From a bacterium (GTDB taxonomy: Bacteria; Myxococcota_A; UBA9160; UBA6930), in the NCBI GenBank assembly GCA_024226235.1, contig JAAELW010000396.1, forward strand, positions 1 through 48,651: 48,651 bases of DNA. The letters run 5' to 3'. Positions within the stretch are counted from its first letter, which is position 1; each line of letters opens with the position of its first letter. The position numbers and the translations under genes are program-made. Positions 8,472 to 18,180 of this stretch are shown here, one piece after another. The notes under the pieces are model-generated. The model worked only from the letters and a program-made list of their open reading frames with translations, had not been told where the DNA came from and ran no database searches.

Positions 8472-11400
8472 CTACAACGTCATCACGTAGGCGATCAGGT
8501 CCCGGAGTTCGGTGGGTTTCAAGACGAGCCCCATCGGCGGCATGCCACTCGCCGGATGAGTCTGCTGTGCGATTTCGTCCTCATCGAATTCGAGGGTCGA
8601 ACCGTCCCCAGTACGGAGCCGAAGCTTGCCTGCTTCCGCTTTCAGCAAGGTGCCCGTGGCGATCGTTCCGTCCCTGTGGGTCACCACGACAGTGGCAAAG
8701 CCCTCGGCGATTTCGGCCTGGGGCTCGAGGACGGAGCGCAGGATGTGTTCGCTCCCGCGCCGGCCACCGATCCCTTTGAGTTCCGGGCCGGCCTGGCCGC
8801 CGTGGCCGCCGCCGGAGTGACAACGCTGGCAATCGCCGGCGCCCTGGAAGACGCTTCGGCCGCGCTCTGCCTGGCCCCCGGCGAGTGCCCACGGGCGCGC
8901 GGCGACCGGGTCCTTGTCCGAAATGTGGGCCTCCCAGGCGGCAAGGGCCTCCTGCACGTTCGGGGCTTCCCGTTGCTTCGCCGCCTCCAACACGTCGAGT
9001 GCGATGCCGCCATCGAGGCTTCCGGCCGCTACGCGTGCCACAGCCGCGGCCAGATAGGTGTCGGTCTCTGCGCCGGGCAGCGATCCGGCGGTCTCGTATG
9101 CCCGTTGCCGTTCGCGCAGCGGGGCATCGTCGGGGACGTTGCGGACCGATTCCAATGCGGCCCCCGGATCGTGCTGGGCCAATACGTCGCGACTGGCCGA
9201 ACGCAACAGCGGGGCCTCGCTGTGCAGGGCGTTGGCGAGGGTCGCAGGCAGCTCTTCGGCCTCCGGCCGGCTGGCCAGTGCCCGCAGGCTGGCCACGCGG
9301 CGATCTGGTGCAAGTCCGGTGTCTGCGACACGGGCCGCGAGTTCGTCATCGTCGAGGGGCACCCGACCGTAGGCCAACGCAACCTCCAGAGCGCGGCTTC
9401 CCAGATCGCCGTCGACCAATGCGGTCCCAAATTGGTCGAGTGCGGCGTACACGGTCTCCACCGGGCGCTCCGGCAGCGGCCGATGGAAACCCATCACCCA
9501 CTCACGGGGTGTCGGCGCGGTGAACTCGGCCAGGCCCTCGAGTGCAAGACGTCGCATCGGCTCCGGGTGGCGCTCGTCTGCAGCATGGGCGGCTAGGGCG
9601 ATCGCGGCCTGCTCGCTGCCGACAGTGCGGTTGGCATCGATCACCCGTCGGTGAAGGGCGTAGCTCGATTGGGGGTCGTCATCCGAGGGCAAGCGTTCGA
9701 GAGAGAAACGGGCGAGGGCTGGCAATGCCTCGGTGATCGGGAGATCGTGGATCGCACGTGCAGCTTCGAGCACCACGAACGGATCCGGGTCTTCCAGAAA
9801 GTGCTGGATTCGCGGGTCCTGGGCGTGTCGGAGAGCGAGCAGGACTCCGAGGCGGACGGAGGCCGACTCGGAGTCTGCGTGCTGCAGGACAGCGTCAAGA
9901 TCGCCGATCCGGAACAGCGCGAACGAGGCGGCGTGGCGCAGGTAGACGTCGGTATCGGCATTCTCGGCCAACAGCGCGATCAGCGGTCCAATGGCTTCGC
10001 GTGTACCCAGCCTTCCCAATGCTTGCGCGGAGAAGAAACGAATGCGGGGTTCCGCGTCGGCGAGCGAAGCGATCAGGGCTTGCGCGAAGTGGGTCGATCC
10101 GGAGTCGCCTGCAACCTTCGCGAGCTGGGCACGCAGCTCCCCGGGAGCGTCCTGGCTGCTGAGCAGCTCGCCAAGGCCCGCACCTTCCAGCGCGTCCGCA
10201 CCCAGCTGTCCGAGCCCCCACAGCGCGTGCAGCCTCGGTAGCAGCGGAGCCGCATCGTCGAGGGCCAGAGTGGCGAACGGCGTCGCATCGCCGCGGCGGG
10301 CCAGCTCGAATTGTGCGCGGAGGCGGATGCGTCGATCCACGTGGCCTAGCCACATGGAAAGCTCGTCTGCCGGCCGCTCGTTCATGCCTTCTCGGACGAG
10401 CCGGGCGACCATGGCCACATCCGGATCCGTCTCGGCGATCTCGTGGCGAAAGACCTTGATCGACTGGCCGCCGCCGAATTGATCGAATTGCGAAACGAAC
10501 ATGCGTCCGTCGTAGGCGAAATCCACATCGGTCGCGAGCAGATTGCCGATGAACATGTGTTCATCGACCACCTCGAAGCTCGCACCCGAGGGCTCGACCG
10601 CGAAGGACCAGATTCCGCTCATGGGTGCCTGGTACCGGTAGTCGCAGAGGAAGAAGTGCCCCCGGTAACGTTCGGGAAGGCCCGCGCCGGGATAGGCGGC
10701 AAAGCCCGCGGGCCCCACGGCGAGGTAGGCCACGGGGGGGAGCACCCAGGCGGGTTGCCCCTCGTGCTGGAGCTCCCAAAGGCGTTCCGAGTTCCAAGGG
10801 CCACGGACGTAGTCGTCGATCAGCGTCTGGTAGGGCATGGCCCAGCCGGTTTCGCCCCCATCCACCAGGTAGACGATGCGGGCACGATCCCCGCCGTCGC
10901 CGTTGTTGTCGCCGGTGAAGAGGTTCCCGTAGTCGTCGAAGGCCAGTTCCTGGGGGTTTCGCACGCCGGTGGCGAATACTTCGACATCGCTTCCGTCTGG
11001 ATCCATGCGCAGCACGGCACCCCGGCCCGGGCCCATGGTCGGGATGAGGTGGCGGCCTTCCCGAGTCGTCACGTTGTAGCCGCGGTCGCCGACCGACCAG
11101 TAGATCTTTCCGTCTGGCCCCCAGACGAGGCCGTGCATGTCATGGCCTACCAGTGAAGTCTTGACCCCGTAGCCGGTGGAGAGCGTCTCGCGTCGGTCGA
11201 CGACGCCGTCCCCGTCCGGATCGGTCAGCCGATAGACGCTGGGGATTTCGGTCACGTAGATATCGCCGTCGTGGGCAAGTACGCCGGCGATCAGCCCGTC
11301 GGTCCAATCCTCGAAGCGTGCCACCTCGTCGACCCGATCCGCCAGGCCGTTGCCATCCGAATCGACCAGACGGATCAGTCGGTCGGCTTTGCTCGTGAAG

Positions 11401-11822
11401 TGATCCTCGGCAAAGTGCTCGGTCTGGGCCCACTTCTCGTAGTAGGCACGTCGGTCCTCGACGCTATGGGAGGCCAGATCATCGAGCAGCCAGCCATCGG
11501 GGGTGGAGCGGTTGTCTTCCACTCCGCCCTGGTTCATGCGCTCGCCCTCTGCGACGTAGACCCTGCCCAATTCGTCCACGTCGATCGCGACCGGCACGGA
11601 AGTCAGAAGCCCCTCTTCGAAGGGCACTTCGACCATGCCGTCGATGAGCTCCGTCGGACACCCGACGATCGCGCACCAGATGGCGTTGGGGATCATCTCG
11701 GCGGCCACAACGACGACCTGCCAGGCGGGGATGCCGTAGTCCGTCTGCCAGCAGCCGCTGGCCGGCAGGCAGCAGACGAGGGTCAGCAGCCCAGTGCGAG
11801 CCCATTGTCGAATCGAGTTCAT
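8472..11822 (-). CDS. PVC-type haem-binding lipoprotein: beta-propeller dehydrogenase domain + HEAT repeats + cytochrome c
   Basis: About 1116 residues. The N-terminus is a lipoprotein signal with lipobox LPASGC (acylated Cys24). Residues about 40-470 form a six-bladed propeller ([40 protein letters not shown]) as in the 'putative membrane-bound dehydrogenase' family abundant in planctomycetes. Residues about 500-930 are HEAT-like helical repeats. The C-terminus is a cytochrome c domain with CQRCH at 998-1002 and a distal Met candidate in SGMPPMG. The protein should sit on the outside of the inner membrane or on the outer membrane, passing electrons from an oxidised substrate to haem. The start is the ATG overlapping the stop of the Gfo/Idh gene (ATGA), implying translational coupling. 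The substrate is probably a sugar or polyol, judged from neighbours. Confidence 0.8.
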   Translation of the reverse strand: MNSIRQWARTGLLTLVCCLPASGCWQTDYGIPAWQVVVVAAEMIPNAIWCAIVGCPTELIDGMVEVPFEEGLLTSVPVAIDVDELGRVYVAEGERMNQGGVEDNRSTPDGWLLDDLASHSVEDRRAYYEKWAQTEHFAEDHFTSKADRLIRLVDSDGNGLADRVDEVARFEDWTDGLIAGVLAHDGDIYVTEIPSVYRLTDPDGDGVVDRRETLSTGYGVKTSLVGHDMHGLVWGPDGKIYWSVGDRGYNVTTREGRHLIPTMGPGRGAVLRMDPDGSDVEVFATGVRNPQELAFDDYGNLFTGDNNGDGGDRARIVYLVDGGETGWAMPYQTLIDDYVRGPWNSERLWELQHEGQPAWVLPPVAYLAVGPAGFAAYPGAGLPERYRGHFFLCDYRYQAPMSGIWSFAVEPSGASFEVVDEHMFIGNLLATDVDFAYDGRMFVSQFDQFGGGQSIKVFRHEIAETDPDVAMVARLVREGMNERPADELSMWLGHVDRRIRLRAQFELARRGDATPFATLALDDAAPLLPRLHALWGLGQLGADALEGAGLGELLSSQDAPGELRAQLAKVAGDSGSTHFAQALIASLADAEPRIRFFSAQALGRLGTREAIGPLIALLAENADTDVYLRHAASFALFRIGDLDAVLQHADSESASVRLGVLLALRHAQDPRIQHFLEDPDPFVVLEAARAIHDLPITEALPALARFSLERLPSDDDPQSSYALHRRVIDANRTVGSEQAAIALAAHAADERHPEPMRRLALEGLAEFTAPTPREWVMGFHRPLPERPVETVYAALDQFGTALVDGDLGSRALEVALAYGRVPLDDDELAARVADTGLAPDRRVASLRALASRPEAEELPATLANALHSEAPLLRSASRDVLAQHDPGAALESVRNVPDDAPLRERQRAYETAGSLPGAETDTYLAAAVARVAAGSLDGGIALDVLEAAKQREAPNVQEALAAWEAHISDKDPVAARPWALAGGQAERGRSVFQGAGDCQRCHSGGGHGGQAGPELKGIGGRRGSEHILRSVLEPQAEIAEGFATVVVTHRDGTIATGTLLKAEAGKLRLRTGDGSTLEFDEDEIAQQTHPASGMPPMGLVLKPTELRDLIAYVMTL

Positions 11823-12937
11823 ACCTTCTCCCAGCGGCGGCTCGCATGGGAGCGTTCGATCGTGTCCAACAGGCGTTGATTGCGCACGCCATCCTCGAAG
11901 TTCGGTCGGGGGGACTGGCCCGCCTCGATGCCCCGCATGAAGTCCAGCACCGTGTGGATGAACGTGTGCTCGTAGCCGATGACGTGGCCGGGTGGCCACC
12001 AGCCGGAGACGAAGGGATGGCTCGGATCGGTGGCAAGAATGGTGCGGAAGCCGCTCTCGCTTCCGTTCTCCTCGTAGACCTCGAGCTCGTTCATGCGTTC
12101 GAGGTCGAAGGCCAGCGATCCCTTGCTGCCGTTGATCTCGAAGCGGTTGTGGTTCTTGCGGCCGGGTGCGAAGCGCGTGCCCTCGACCGTACCGATTGCG
12201 CCGTTTTCGAAGCGCAGCAGTGCAAGAGCCGCATCGTCGACGTCGACCGGCCCTCGACCGTGGCCGCCTTCCAGCGGACGTTCCTTCACGAACGTCTCCA
12301 ACAGGCCCGAGACCTCGCTGATCTCGCCGACCAGGAAGCGCGCGAGATCGAGAGAATGCGATGTGATGTCACCCAACGCGCCGCTACCTGCCCTTGCCTT
12401 TTCGAGGCGCCAGACACGAGGGAATTCCGGATCCACGATCCAATCCTGTAGATAGGTTCCGCGGTAGTGGTGGATGTGTCCGAGGATGCCCTCGTCGATC
12501 ATCCGCTTCGCCAGCTGCACGGCCGGCGCGCGGCGGTAGTTGTGACAGAGCATGTGGATGACGCCCGCCTTCCGAGCGGCGTCCAGCATCTGCAGGGCCT
12601 CGCCCAGCTCGTTTGCCAGGGGCTTCTCACAAAGAACGGACTTGCCGGCCGCTACGGCGGCCAGCACGATCGGCAGGTGTGAGTCGCCGGGCGTACACAC
12701 GTCGACCACATCGATGTCGTCGCGAGTCACGACCTCCTGCCAGCGGGTCGCGTGCTCCATGAAGCCGAATTTCTTCGCTGCGGCAGCCACCTCGGTCTCG
12801 CTGCGGCCGCAGACCACCTTCAGGATCGGCTCGAAAGGCGTGTCGAAGAAGTGTGCAACCTGCCGCCAGGCATTCGAATGGGTCCTGCCCATGAACTGGT
12901 AGCCGATCATCGCGATGCCGAGCTTCGGTGTGCTCAT
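11819..12937 (-). CDS. Gfo/Idh/MocA-family NAD(P)-dependent oxidoreductase
   Basis: 372 residues. The N-terminal Rossmann fold starts [20 protein letters not shown], and the catalytic lysine sits in the family EKP motif ([10 protein letters not shown]). A C-terminal alpha/beta substrate domain includes [19 protein letters not shown] with the conserved Asp/His of the active site. Family members oxidise or reduce sugar or cyclitol hydroxyls, often at C3. It lies 3 bases after the TIM-barrel gene at 12941 and overlaps the next gene by 4 bases, so the set is one operon. Its likely role is the intracellular redox step of sugar or inositol-like catabolism. No signal or Tat peptide is seen, so it is cytoplasmic. 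The exact substrate is unknown. Confidence 0.85.
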   Translation of the reverse strand: MSTPKLGIAMIGYQFMGRTHSNAWRQVAHFFDTPFEPILKVVCGRSETEVAAAAKKFGFMEHATRWQEVVTRDDIDVVDVCTPGDSHLPIVLAAVAAGKSVLCEKPLANELGEALQMLDAARKAGVIHMLCHNYRRAPAVQLAKRMIDEGILGHIHHYRGTYLQDWIVDPEFPRVWRLEKARAGSGALGDITSHSLDLARFLVGEISEVSGLLETFVKERPLEGGHGRGPVDVDDAALALLRFENGAIGTVEGTRFAPGRKNHNRFEINGSKGSLAFDLERMNELEVYEENGSESGFRTILATDPSHPFVSGWWPPGHVIGYEHTFIHTVLDFMRGIEAGQSPRPNFEDGVRNQRLLDTIERSHASRRWEKV

Positions 12938-12940
12938 CTG

Positions 12941-14182
12941 CTAGCTCCGATAGGCCTGACGGCCGACACCCTGGACCGGGATGTTTCGAGTCGGGAGGAG
13001 GTCGCGATGGAGCGCGAACATGCTCGCGGCGGCCCGATCGATATGGCGGGTGAACGCGATCGAGCCCTCGAGAATCGGCCGCAGTGTCTCCTTGTCCTGA
13101 AGACGCGCCGGCGGGTATTCGTGTTCGACGATCAAAGGCGTCTTCGCCACATCCAACTCGAGCAGCTCCCGAGCCGCGAGCTGATGGTCGAGCCAGTCGA
13201 CGGTCCGGTTCTGCAGGTAAGCGAGTGGGTCGTGGCGCGCCGTGCCCGGCAACTCGTGCTCACATAGGACGGTCTGCTTCTTCCACGCGTTGCCCAGGTC
13301 GGCCGGGTCTTGCGAGGGCTCACCATCCACCCAATCGCCGCGCTGAACGGTCTGGCCCCCGTAGCCCCATGCAGCTACGCCTCGCGAATCGATCACCTGA
13401 CCCTTGACGTGGAAGCCTGCGATCAGGAACGCGTAGCCCTCGTCCTTCAGCCACTGGAAGATCGCGCGGGTGTCCTGACCCATCAGGATCGCGTGGGATG
13501 GGTCGTAGTGGATGCGCATCTGGTCGCCGACGCCATGCTTTTCGCAGATGCGGTGGAGTGCGACCCAGGTGCCCGGTGTGTAGGCGATGTTGTTGTGGAA
13601 CGAATCGCCGGTGGTCCAGCCGGGCATCGGGCATTGCTCGATCCGGTACTCGAGGCCTCGGGCCTTGGCCTCCAGCAGCAGGGGAATGAAGCTCTCCTCG
13701 AAATCCCGGAGGTTCTGGTCCATCGAGAGCTTCTGGTTGCGCCCGACGAAGCCACAGACAGCGGGCACTTCGAGCTGCACCGCCGCATCGAATACACGCA
13801 GCATGAATTCATGTTTCTCGCTGCGGACGGCCGCCTCCTCGTGCAGCATGTTGTCGAAGAAACCGAGGTCCGCGATTGCGACGCCGCTCGCGCGGGTTGC
13901 GGCTCGTACGCGTCGCGCCCGCTCGGGGTCGAAAGGTGCCCGGAGATCCAGGGTGTTGGCGACCGGGTCGAGCATCGCTTCTGCCTTGACATCGGACTCG
14001 TCCGGATGAAGTGCCGAGGCCAGTTGGATGCACTCGACATCGAGTTCCGCAGCGAACTCCAGCCATTCTTCGATGGCCAGGTCCGGGTCCGGGTCGCGGC
14101 GCTCGCGGGCGGTCAGTTCCTGGAGTGCCGCGGTCAGAACACCGATCTGCATGAACTCGGGTTCGAAGGCAGTCTTGCTCAC
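12941..14182 (-). CDS. Xylose-isomerase-like TIM-barrel protein (sugar isomerase/epimerase)
   Basis: About 413 residues of the AP-endonuclease-2/xylose-isomerase-like TIM-barrel superfamily. Metal-ligand positions are recognisable: Glu in [11 protein letters not shown], Asp/His in [12 protein letters not shown], His in AGFHVKGQ and Glu in [10 protein letters not shown]. It is longer than the usual 270-300 residues, with an extended C-terminal part. The start is the GTG at 14182, which overlaps the upstream stop as GTGA and has GGAGGA 6 bases before it; the ATG at 14152 lacks a ribosome site. It pairs with a second TIM-barrel epimerase upstream and a Gfo/Idh oxidoreductase downstream, an arrangement typical of sugar or cyclitol breakdown. 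Precise reaction not identifiable. Confidence 0.78.
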   Translation of the reverse strand: MSKTAFEPEFMQIGVLTAALQELTARERRDPDPDLAIEEWLEFAAELDVECIQLASALHPDESDVKAEAMLDPVANTLDLRAPFDPERARRVRAATRASGVAIADLGFFDNMLHEEAAVRSEKHEFMLRVFDAAVQLEVPAVCGFVGRNQKLSMDQNLRDFEESFIPLLLEAKARGLEYRIEQCPMPGWTTGDSFHNNIAYTPGTWVALHRICEKHGVGDQMRIHYDPSHAILMGQDTRAIFQWLKDEGYAFLIAGFHVKGQVIDSRGVAAWGYGGQTVQRGDWVDGEPSQDPADLGNAWKKQTVLCEHELPGTARHDPLAYLQNRTVDWLDHQLAARELLELDVAKTPLIVEHEYPPARLQDKETLRPILEGSIAFTRHIDRAAASMFALHRDLLPTRNIPVQGVGRQAYRS

Positions 14183-15069
14183 TCGCTTCCTCCGCCAGTG
14201 CGACGCTCCCAGGCGTCTTTCATGAAGGCCAGACCGTCGCGGGCCAGACGTTCCTCGTCTTCGAATGTGCGGCGCCAGATCTTGGTCGCCGCGGCCAGGC
14301 TCGGCAGGGCCGAGCCGAAGGCCTCGATCGTCAGCCAGCCACCGTAATCGATGGCCGCCAGCGCGTCGAAGCTGTCCTTCCAGCGCACCTGCCCCGTGCC
14401 CGGCGTGCCGCGATCGTTCTCCGCGATGTGCACATGTCGCAGTGCGGAACCGGCCTCCCGGATCGCAAGCCCCGGATCCTTCTCCTCGATGTGTGCGTGG
14501 AAGGTGTCGTAGTGCACGCCCACATTCGCGCGGTCGAGTTCTCGTAGGTAGCGCGTCGTGTCTTCGGCCGTATTCAGCAGGTAGATCTCGAAGCGGTTCA
14601 GGAACTCCAGGACCAGCGATAAATCCGCACGGGCAGCGTAGTCTGCAGCGGCGCCCAGGACCTCGAGGCTGCGGGCCCATTCTTCCTCGTTCGGCATGTC
14701 GCCACTGAAATGACCAATGGCGGCATACAGCGGGCCTCCGAGCAACTCGGCACCGGCTGCTTCGGCGCAGTCGATGGCCAGGCGGAGGCCGGCGAGCGCT
14801 GCCTCCCGCACCTCGGGATCCGGCGAGATCGGGTCATCCAGGCCGTTGCACACCGCCACTGCAGTACAGGCAAGCCCGAGATCGCCGAGCCGGCGCCCCA
14901 GGGTGGAATAGGCCTCTGGAGTGCCACTGAAGATCGGCAGCTCGAGCCCGTCGAAGCCCATCGCGGCAAGCCGCTCATAGAGCGGGAGCAGGGATTCCTG
15001 GGTGGGGTCGTCCGTCCACAGCAGCAGGTTCATGCCGTAGCGCACGCTCACCTGTCGGGCCTGATTCAC
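14179..15069 (-). CDS. D-tagatose/D-psicose 3-epimerase-like sugar epimerase
   Basis: About 296 residues of the ketose 3-epimerase branch of the xylose-isomerase-like TIM barrels. Numbered from this start, the catalytic and metal residues are E155 (LEFLNRFE), D188 (VHYDTFHAH), H214 ([13 protein letters not shown]) and E249 (WLTIEAFG); the ENDRGTPG loop is a signature of this branch. The start is the GTG at 15069, chosen because GGAGG lies 6 bases upstream; GTG 15087 and ATG 15033 are alternatives. It is the first gene of a four-gene, tightly coupled minus-strand set. It should epimerise a ketose or keto-sugar in the cytoplasm. Substrate not determinable. Confidence 0.82.
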   Translation of the reverse strand: MNQARQVSVRYGMNLLLWTDDPTQESLLPLYERLAAMGFDGLELPIFSGTPEAYSTLGRRLGDLGLACTAVAVCNGLDDPISPDPEVREAALAGLRLAIDCAEAAGAELLGGPLYAAIGHFSGDMPNEEEWARSLEVLGAAADYAARADLSLVLEFLNRFEIYLLNTAEDTTRYLRELDRANVGVHYDTFHAHIEEKDPGLAIREAGSALRHVHIAENDRGTPGTGQVRWKDSFDALAAIDYGGWLTIEAFGSALPSLAAATKIWRRTFEDEERLARDGLAFMKDAWERRTGGGSE

Positions 15070-15134
15070 CGGGGTGCCTCCGAGCACCCCAGGGTAGAGC
15101 AGTCCTCGAAGCGGGCCTACAGGCTGGCGATCGC

Positions 15135-15190
15135 CGGTTCGTACGGGAGCCTACGGGCTGACCCGGTTCGTACGGGCGCCTACTGGCTGA
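15135..15190. repeat. Imperfect 29-bp tandem duplication at a gene end
   Basis: 15135-15161 and 15164-15190 are near-identical copies at a 29-base period, both containing CGGTTCGTACGGG followed by GCCTAC and GGCTGA. The right copy covers the TAG stop (15180-15182) of the minus-strand secreted protein; the left copy lies just beyond it, toward the epimerase start. It looks like a slippage duplication of the 3' end of that gene. Confidence 0.75.
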
Positions 15191-15584
15191 CGACCACCGG
15201 TTGGCCGGGGGTCCCCAACGTGGCAGGCTGCGGCTGTGCCTCGGGGGCCGGCCGAAGGCGCTCATTCGACAGAGCGCTCGTCAGGCCGTTCTTGCCGCGG
15301 GCCGAGATCGCGATGTAGACATCGGCCCCGTCGAGGACATCCAGGTTGAACACGTAGGCGCCGTTCCGGATCGTTGGTTTGCCCGCGTCGACCCGCACGC
15401 TGTAGGCACCCGACGAGATACCCACGTGCACGTTGAAGCCGGCGATCTCTGTGGGGTTGCCGTGGCTCCATCGCAGTTGCTCTGTTCGTGCCTGGGCGCC
15501 CATTGCGGTGCCCAGAATGCAGGCCGCTGCGAAGATCGCGAGTCCTGTTCTCGCGGCGCACCGCCTGCCCTGTCCGATCTGCAT
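15180..15584 (-). CDS. Small secreted fibronectin-III-like protein
   Basis: 134 residues with a signal peptide (hydrophobic core GLAIFAAACILGTAMG, cut near AQA). It continues into one beta-sandwich-like unit resembling a fibronectin type III repeat: LRWSHGNPTEIAGFNVHVG, then VFNLDVLDGADVYIAISARG. It ends in a Pro/Gln-rich tail. The ATG has GGGAGG upstream. It begins 14 bases after the stop of the larger FG-GAP protein, so the two are probably one operon of exported proteins. No catalytic signature. Its terminal codons lie inside a 29-bp tandem duplication. Confidence 0.6.
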   Translation of the reverse strand: MQIGQGRRCAARTGLAIFAAACILGTAMGAQARTEQLRWSHGNPTEIAGFNVHVGISSGAYSVRVDAGKPTIRNGAYVFNLDVLDGADVYIAISARGKNGLTSALSNERLRPAPEAQPQPATLGTPGQPVVVSQ

Positions 15585-15598
15585 CGTCGCCTGCCTCC

Positions 15599-16999
15599 CT
15601 ACGGCGCCAGGACCTGCCAGTCCGAGGCGGGTCTACCATCCGTGGCATTCCAATTCGAAGCCCAGCGCAGTATTCGGCGCTTGCTGCTGCTTCCGATCGA
15701 GACCTTACGCCTCTCGACCTCCACGCCCCAGGTTCGACCTGAATGTTGAACCGCGACCTCGGGAACGCCGTTTCCGTCCACGTCCGACAAACCGCTGATC
15801 CGATACGACGAGCGACTCTTGGCCACCACCGCCTGGTCCGGGGACTTCACTCCGTTCGAGAACCATACCACCACGAAGTGGTGGCGATAGCTGCCGCGAC
15901 CTCGGCTCCTGCGCCTCAGGTTGCTGGTCGCGTTCCATACCAGATCGTCGCGGCCGTCTTTGTCGAGATCGGCCACGGAGGCCAGCTGGTAGCCGTCTCC
16001 GGTGGAGGGAAGACTGGAGATGGCAGCCGGTGTGATGCCGTTCATCTTCCACCACTCGAGTTCATCGTCGTTCTGCCAGACCAGGTCAATCTGGCCGTCG
16101 CCATCGAGATCGCCAGTTCCTGCGAGCTCGTATCCCTCTGGAGCCCGATCGAGTTGCAACGTCTGATCGATCCTGGCCCCTCGGGTCAGCTGCCATAGGT
16201 TGTTTCTTCCGTTCTCGTGGCTCCACACGATGTCTGTCACGCCATCGCCGGTGAGGTCTGCGCATCCGGCGAGGCGCCAGCCTGATCCTCCGGTGGGCAG
16301 CGTCTGGACGGTCGCCCTGGTTCCGCGCAGCTTCCACAGTTCACTTCGGCGGCGTTTGACATCGTGCCAGAGGACGTCGGCCTGCCCGTCTCCGTCGAAA
16401 TCCGCGATCTCGATCGGTAGCAGTGAGCTTTTGCGTTGGCGCCCGATCGTCTTGCTGTCGATCTTCTCGCCCTCGTCCATGAGCCACGCGATCAGCTTGC
16501 CCGTGTCGGGTTCGAAGAACAGCAGGTCGGGGCTGCCGTTGTCGTCGAGGTCGATCCTGCCGAGCACTGCATCCGGCTCGTTCGGCGAGGTCGTCCCGCT
16601 GCCACCACTCCCCCCGCCGGAACTTCCACTGCCCCCCGAGCTGCCGCCACCTCCCGGAGGAGTCTCGGCAGCGATGAACTGGATGGATTGGGAAATCGGT
16701 GAGAGCGGGCCCTGGCGGCCCTGGGCATCGAGGGCTGCGACGCGAATCCGCACCGTGTTGCCCGGCTGGCCCTGCACCACGGCCGTCGTGCCGCTCACGA
16801 TCTGGTCCGGGGTGGAGGGGTAGCCTGCACCGTTGCGCGACTCGAAGACCGCATATCGGGCCACCGGGCCCGAGGCGGCCGACCAGGCCAAAGTGGCGCG
16901 GGTCTTCCCGACTACCTGCAACGCGTCCGCCGGATGTGTGGCGACGAACCCTACGAGCATGAGCGCGCCCACATGCGCAAAATGTGCCAGCCGGAGCAT
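15599..16999 (-). CDS. Secreted FnIII + FG-GAP/VCBS beta-propeller protein
   Basis: About 466 residues. The N-terminal signal peptide (LRLAHFAHVGALMLVGFVA, cut near ADA) leads into a fibronectin-III-like domain. A Gly/Ser-rich linker (residues about 125-145) follows, then five or more FG-GAP/VCBS blades with calcium-loop motifs: RIDLDDNGSPDLLF, IADFDGDGQADVLW, CADLTGDGVTDIVW, TGDLDGDGQIDLVW and VADLDKDGRDDLVW. Such propellers bind calcium and usually serve adhesion or surface scaffolding. The ATG at 16999 is preferred because AGGAGG stands 10 bases upstream and a signal peptide starts there; a GTG at 17071 would add a non-hydrophobic leader. An 8-base G run separates the Shine-Dalgarno from the start. 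No sorting signal is seen at the C-terminus. Confidence 0.8.
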   Translation of the reverse strand: MLRLAHFAHVGALMLVGFVATHPADALQVVGKTRATLAWSAASGPVARYAVFESRNGAGYPSTPDQIVSGTTAVVQGQPGNTVRIRVAALDAQGRQGPLSPISQSIQFIAAETPPGGGGSSGGSGSSGGGSGGSGTTSPNEPDAVLGRIDLDDNGSPDLLFFEPDTGKLIAWLMDEGEKIDSKTIGRQRKSSLLPIEIADFDGDGQADVLWHDVKRRRSELWKLRGTRATVQTLPTGGSGWRLAGCADLTGDGVTDIVWSHENGRNNLWQLTRGARIDQTLQLDRAPEGYELAGTGDLDGDGQIDLVWQNDDELEWWKMNGITPAAISSLPSTGDGYQLASVADLDKDGRDDLVWNATSNLRRRSRGRGSYRHHFVVVWFSNGVKSPDQAVVAKSRSSYRISGLSDVDGNGVPEVAVQHSGRTWGVEVERRKVSIGSSSKRRILRWASNWNATDGRPASDWQVLAP

Positions 17000-17264
17000 T
17001 CTGCCCCCCCCTCCTGAAGAGCCAGGAGCATTCTCGGAAAGACTTCGATCTGGCGGTGTGATTGTGGTCACGTACCCACGACAAAACTGCGGATTTATCG
17101 TCTATGGAAACCTTCGGATCTTCGCGCGGCTTCCCGCGGCCCTGCACCCTCGCTGCGAGAGCCTGTGCGTCGCGTGCAGTTGGTCCAGTTGCTACATTGC
17201 GCGCCCCTCCAGGCCTCCCTCCGGGAATGGCATTGTCGAGGGTGAGCAGGAGTACGGAGACCAC
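17000..17264. promoter_or_regulatory. Divergent intergenic region with an 8-base homopolymer beside the FG-GAP start
   Basis: It separates the minus-strand FG-GAP gene from plus-strand infA and must carry both promoters; I cannot place convincing boxes. The C run 17004-17011 (G8 on the coding strand) lies between AGGAGG and the ATG at 16999, so length changes would alter Shine-Dalgarno spacing. For infA, GGAG at 17256-17259 lies 5 bases before the GTG. Confidence 0.4.
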
Positions 17265-17507
17265 GTGGCACGCGATGATTTGATCCAGGTGACGGGCAAC
17301 GTCGACAAGATCCTCGGCGGTGGTCGCTACCAGATCTCGCTGGACGCCGGACAAACGGTGACCGCTCAGCTCTCGGGTCGGATGAGGCGTTTCCGGATCC
17401 GGGTGATTCCGGGTGACCGCGTCCAGGTCGGGCTTTCCCCTTACGATCCGACCCACGGATTCATCACCTTCCGCCTGCGCGAGGGCGAGCAGCCTCCGGG
17501 CACCTAG
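17265..17507 (+). CDS. infA: Translation initiation factor IF-1
   Basis: 80 residues forming a single S1/OB-fold. After the GTG start, ARDDLIQVTGNVDKILGGGR matches the family pattern K-E-D-x-I-E-x-x-G-x-V. SGRMRRFRIRVIPGD and SPYDPTHGFITFR match the conserved SGKMRK..IRI..GD and SPYDLTRGRI blocks. IF-1 binds the 30S A site with IF-2 and IF-3 during initiation. It is slightly longer than the usual 72 residues, with a short extra C-terminal tail (EGEQPPGT). GGAG lies 5 bases before the GTG. It stands just upstream of an acyltransferase gene. Divergence from the canonical sequence suggests it could be one of two infA copies. Confidence 0.88.
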   Translation: MARDDLIQVTGNVDKILGGGRYQISLDAGQTVTAQLSGRMRRFRIRVIPGDRVQVGLSPYDPTHGFITFRLREGEQPPGT

Positions 17508-17513
17508 TCCGGC

Positions 17514-18170
17514 ATGGGAGTTCCGCCGGGTCTCTTGCGTGCGTGGCTGCATGCCGCCCAGGCTTCGGACCGGGCTCGGCTGCGCTGGCACCACGCGCGT
17601 CACCCTGGGCTCTCGGTGCATCCCACCGCCAGTAGCGCGTTCGCCGTGGCCCGCTTCCAGTTGGCGCCTGGGGCCCGCTTGGCGATCGGTCCCGGGGCCG
17701 CGACGGAGCGGAGGCCGGGCTGGCTGAACTTCCTCGTCCACGAGGGTGGTGAGATCGTCGTGGAGGAAGGCGCCTGGCTCCGCACGGAGGTCGCCCCGGT
17801 CACGCTCGTCGCCTATCCCGGGGGTCGACTGGTGCTCGGGCCCGAATCCTTCGTGAACGGCGCACACCTGAGTGCGAAGACCGAGGTGTGGCTCGGGCGA
17901 AAGGCCCAGATCGGCCCGAACAGCAAGCTCTACGATGCGGACCAACACGATCTGGATGACGCTCGACCCGAGGGCCGAGCGCCGGTCAGGGTGGGCGAGC
18001 ATGCCTGGGTGGCGTCGGACGTGACGGTGATGAAGGGCGTTGCGATCGGCGCCCACTCGATCGTGGGCGCGCGATCCGTCGTGAACCGGGACGTGCCCGC
18101 CCACGAATTCTGGGCAGGCTCACCGGCCAAGCACCTGGGCTCGGTGGGGGACCGCAGCCAGGCCCGGTAA
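17514..18170 (+). CDS. Left-handed beta-helix (hexapeptide) O-acyltransferase
   Basis: 218 residues. The middle and C-terminal parts carry hexapeptide-repeat turns (VTLVAYPGGRLVLGPESFVN, RKAQIGPNSKLYD) and the usual end GVAIGAHSIVGARSVVNRDVP then EFWAGSPAKHLG. This is the acetyltransferase ending that packs against CoA in the maltose/galactoside O-acetyltransferase (WbbJ-like) group. The catalytic His is probably in DADQHDLDD. It transfers an acyl group to a sugar or cell-surface glycan precursor; the acceptor is unknown. It begins 6 bases after infA and ends 10 bases before the formyltransferase gene, so the three may share a transcript. No strong ribosome site precedes the ATG. Confidence 0.75.
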   Translation: MGVPPGLLRAWLHAAQASDRARLRWHHARHPGLSVHPTASSAFAVARFQLAPGARLAIGPGAATERRPGWLNFLVHEGGEIVVEEGAWLRTEVAPVTLVAYPGGRLVLGPESFVNGAHLSAKTEVWLGRKAQIGPNSKLYDADQHDLDDARPEGRAPVRVGEHAWVASDVTVMKGVAIGAHSIVGARSVVNRDVPAHEFWAGSPAKHLGSVGDRSQAR

Positions 18171-18180
18171 TGTCGGGGCC

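Noticed and set aside
11823-11999. N-terminal extension of the haem-binding propeller protein
   Set aside because: It overlaps the Gfo/Idh coding region, and the lipoprotein signal begins at 11822.
16341-18104. A 587-codon minus-strand open frame crossing infA and the acyltransferase
   Set aside because: It is a shadow of the FG-GAP gene and antisense to infA and the acyltransferase; it has no domain and no ribosome site.
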